From DATKYV01 sp035528275 (lineage in GTDB: Bacteria > Acidobacteriota > Terriglobia > UBA7540): a DNA stretch of 5,085 bases. The DNA lies in NCBI GenBank assembly GCA_035528275.1, contig DATKYV010000329.1, positions 1 to 5,085 on the forward strand, given 5' to 3'. The notes under the pieces were generated by a model. That model saw nothing but the letters and a program-made list of their open reading frames with translations, had not been told where the DNA came from and did no database searches. Below are positions 4,799 through 5,085 of the stretch, in pieces. Position numbers and translations under genes: made by a program. Position 1 is the stretch's first letter. Each line of letters starts with the position of its first letter.

Positions 4799-5085
4799 GA
4801 ATACCGGGATAGGGTCCTCAAGTGCATCGATTGTGGTGCAGATTTTGTTTTTACTGCGGGCGAACAGCTCTTCTTTGCCGACAAGGGGTTTAAGAACGAA
4901 CCCAAGCGGTGCAAACCCTGCAAGGCAAAGCGGAGCCGAATGTTGAGCGGCCAGGGTTACCAGCGAGTGGAAACCAGCGCAGTTTGCTCCCAGTGCGGAA
5001 AAGAAACGACGGTACCGTTCAAGCCGACTCAGGGCCGGCCGGTGTACTGTCGCGAGTGCTTTCAGCAGCGGAGAGCCGCCACCTC
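4796..5085 (+). CDS. Double zinc-ribbon protein with CxxC-x25-CxxC and CxxC-x17-CxxC modules (3' end outside window)
   Basis: The frame is open from ATG 4796 to the window edge, giving 96 full codons. It contains two treble-Cys modules. C10/C13 with C39/C42 enclose GADFVFTAGEQ...KGF.NEPKR, which matches the probable zinc-ribbon family (zf-trcl type). C64/C67 with C85/C88 have exactly 17 residues between the pairs, the CxxC-x17-CxxC domain. Each module should bind one zinc ion. A basic linker (KAKRSRM, 43-49) joins them and another basic stretch (QQRR) follows, which fits contact with RNA or DNA. The function of such proteins is not established as far as I know. It is cytoplasmic by appearance, with no signal or membrane segment. 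Placement behind rpsU suggests a link to translation or the ribosome, which is inference. More domains may follow outside the window. Confidence 0.9.
   Translation, partial: MEYRDRVLKCIDCGADFVFTAGEQLFFADKGFKNEPKRCKPCKAKRSRMLSGQGYQRVETSAVCSQCGKETTVPFKPTQGRPVYCRECFQQRRAAT

Noticed and set aside
4528..4923. Minus-strand frame of 131 codons covering rpsU and the zinc-ribbon start
   Set aside because: Both plus-strand products are recognisable proteins with good ribosome sites. The opposing frame has none.
1..5085. tRNA, CRISPR, insertion sequence or attachment-site signals
   Set aside because: No cloverleaf-like segment, spaced direct repeats, transposase motifs or terminal inverted repeats were seen on reading both strands.

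Overview
The window is a GC-rich, gene-dense bacterial chromosome segment with no sign of mobile DNA, CRISPR or structural RNA genes. Nothing in it names the host outright. The bS21 sequence, the protein with a CxxC-x25-CxxC and a CxxC-x17-CxxC zinc ribbon, and the NagZ-like/AnmK pair together suggest an Acidobacteriota-type or similar Gram-negative soil or metagenome organism. That is inference from general resemblance, not a database result.

Layout. Positions 1-3012 hold three overlapping plus-strand genes: the 3' part of mutS (mismatch repair ATPase), a divergent NagZ-like family-3 glycoside hydrolase, and anmK (anhydro-MurNAc kinase). The stop of mutS overlaps the next start as ATGA, and anmK starts at a TTG inside the end of the NagZ-like gene, so the three are probably one translationally coupled transcript. 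Only 9 bp later the minus-strand operon ends. It reads tsaC (threonylcarbamoyl-AMP synthase, 4253 down to 3624), then a membrane-anchored DUF218/YdcF-family protein. That protein has no ATG or GTG start; its best-supported start is a CTG that overlaps the tsaC stop. The 241-bp region 4254-4494 holds divergent promoters for tsaC and for rpsU (bS21, TTG start). After rpsU comes a strong 16-bp inverted repeat, then the 5' part of a double zinc-ribbon protein that runs off the window.

How the genes work together. NagZ and AnmK are consecutive steps of peptidoglycan recycling: NagZ releases 1,6-anhydro-MurNAc and AnmK phosphorylates it to MurNAc-6-phosphate. The DUF218 protein belongs to a family often tied to the cell envelope. 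tsaC and rpsU are translation genes (t6A37 tRNA modification and a 30S protein), and mutS is replication-repair.

Most notable points. The NagZ-like protein keeps the nucleophile Asp but has lost the His of the catalytic Asp-His dyad and several substrate-binding positions. The DUF218 gene appears to use a CTG start. rpsU has a perfect inverted repeat immediately after its start codon. I see no clearly new multi-gene system here; the altered NagZ-like enzyme beside an intact-looking AnmK is the best lead.
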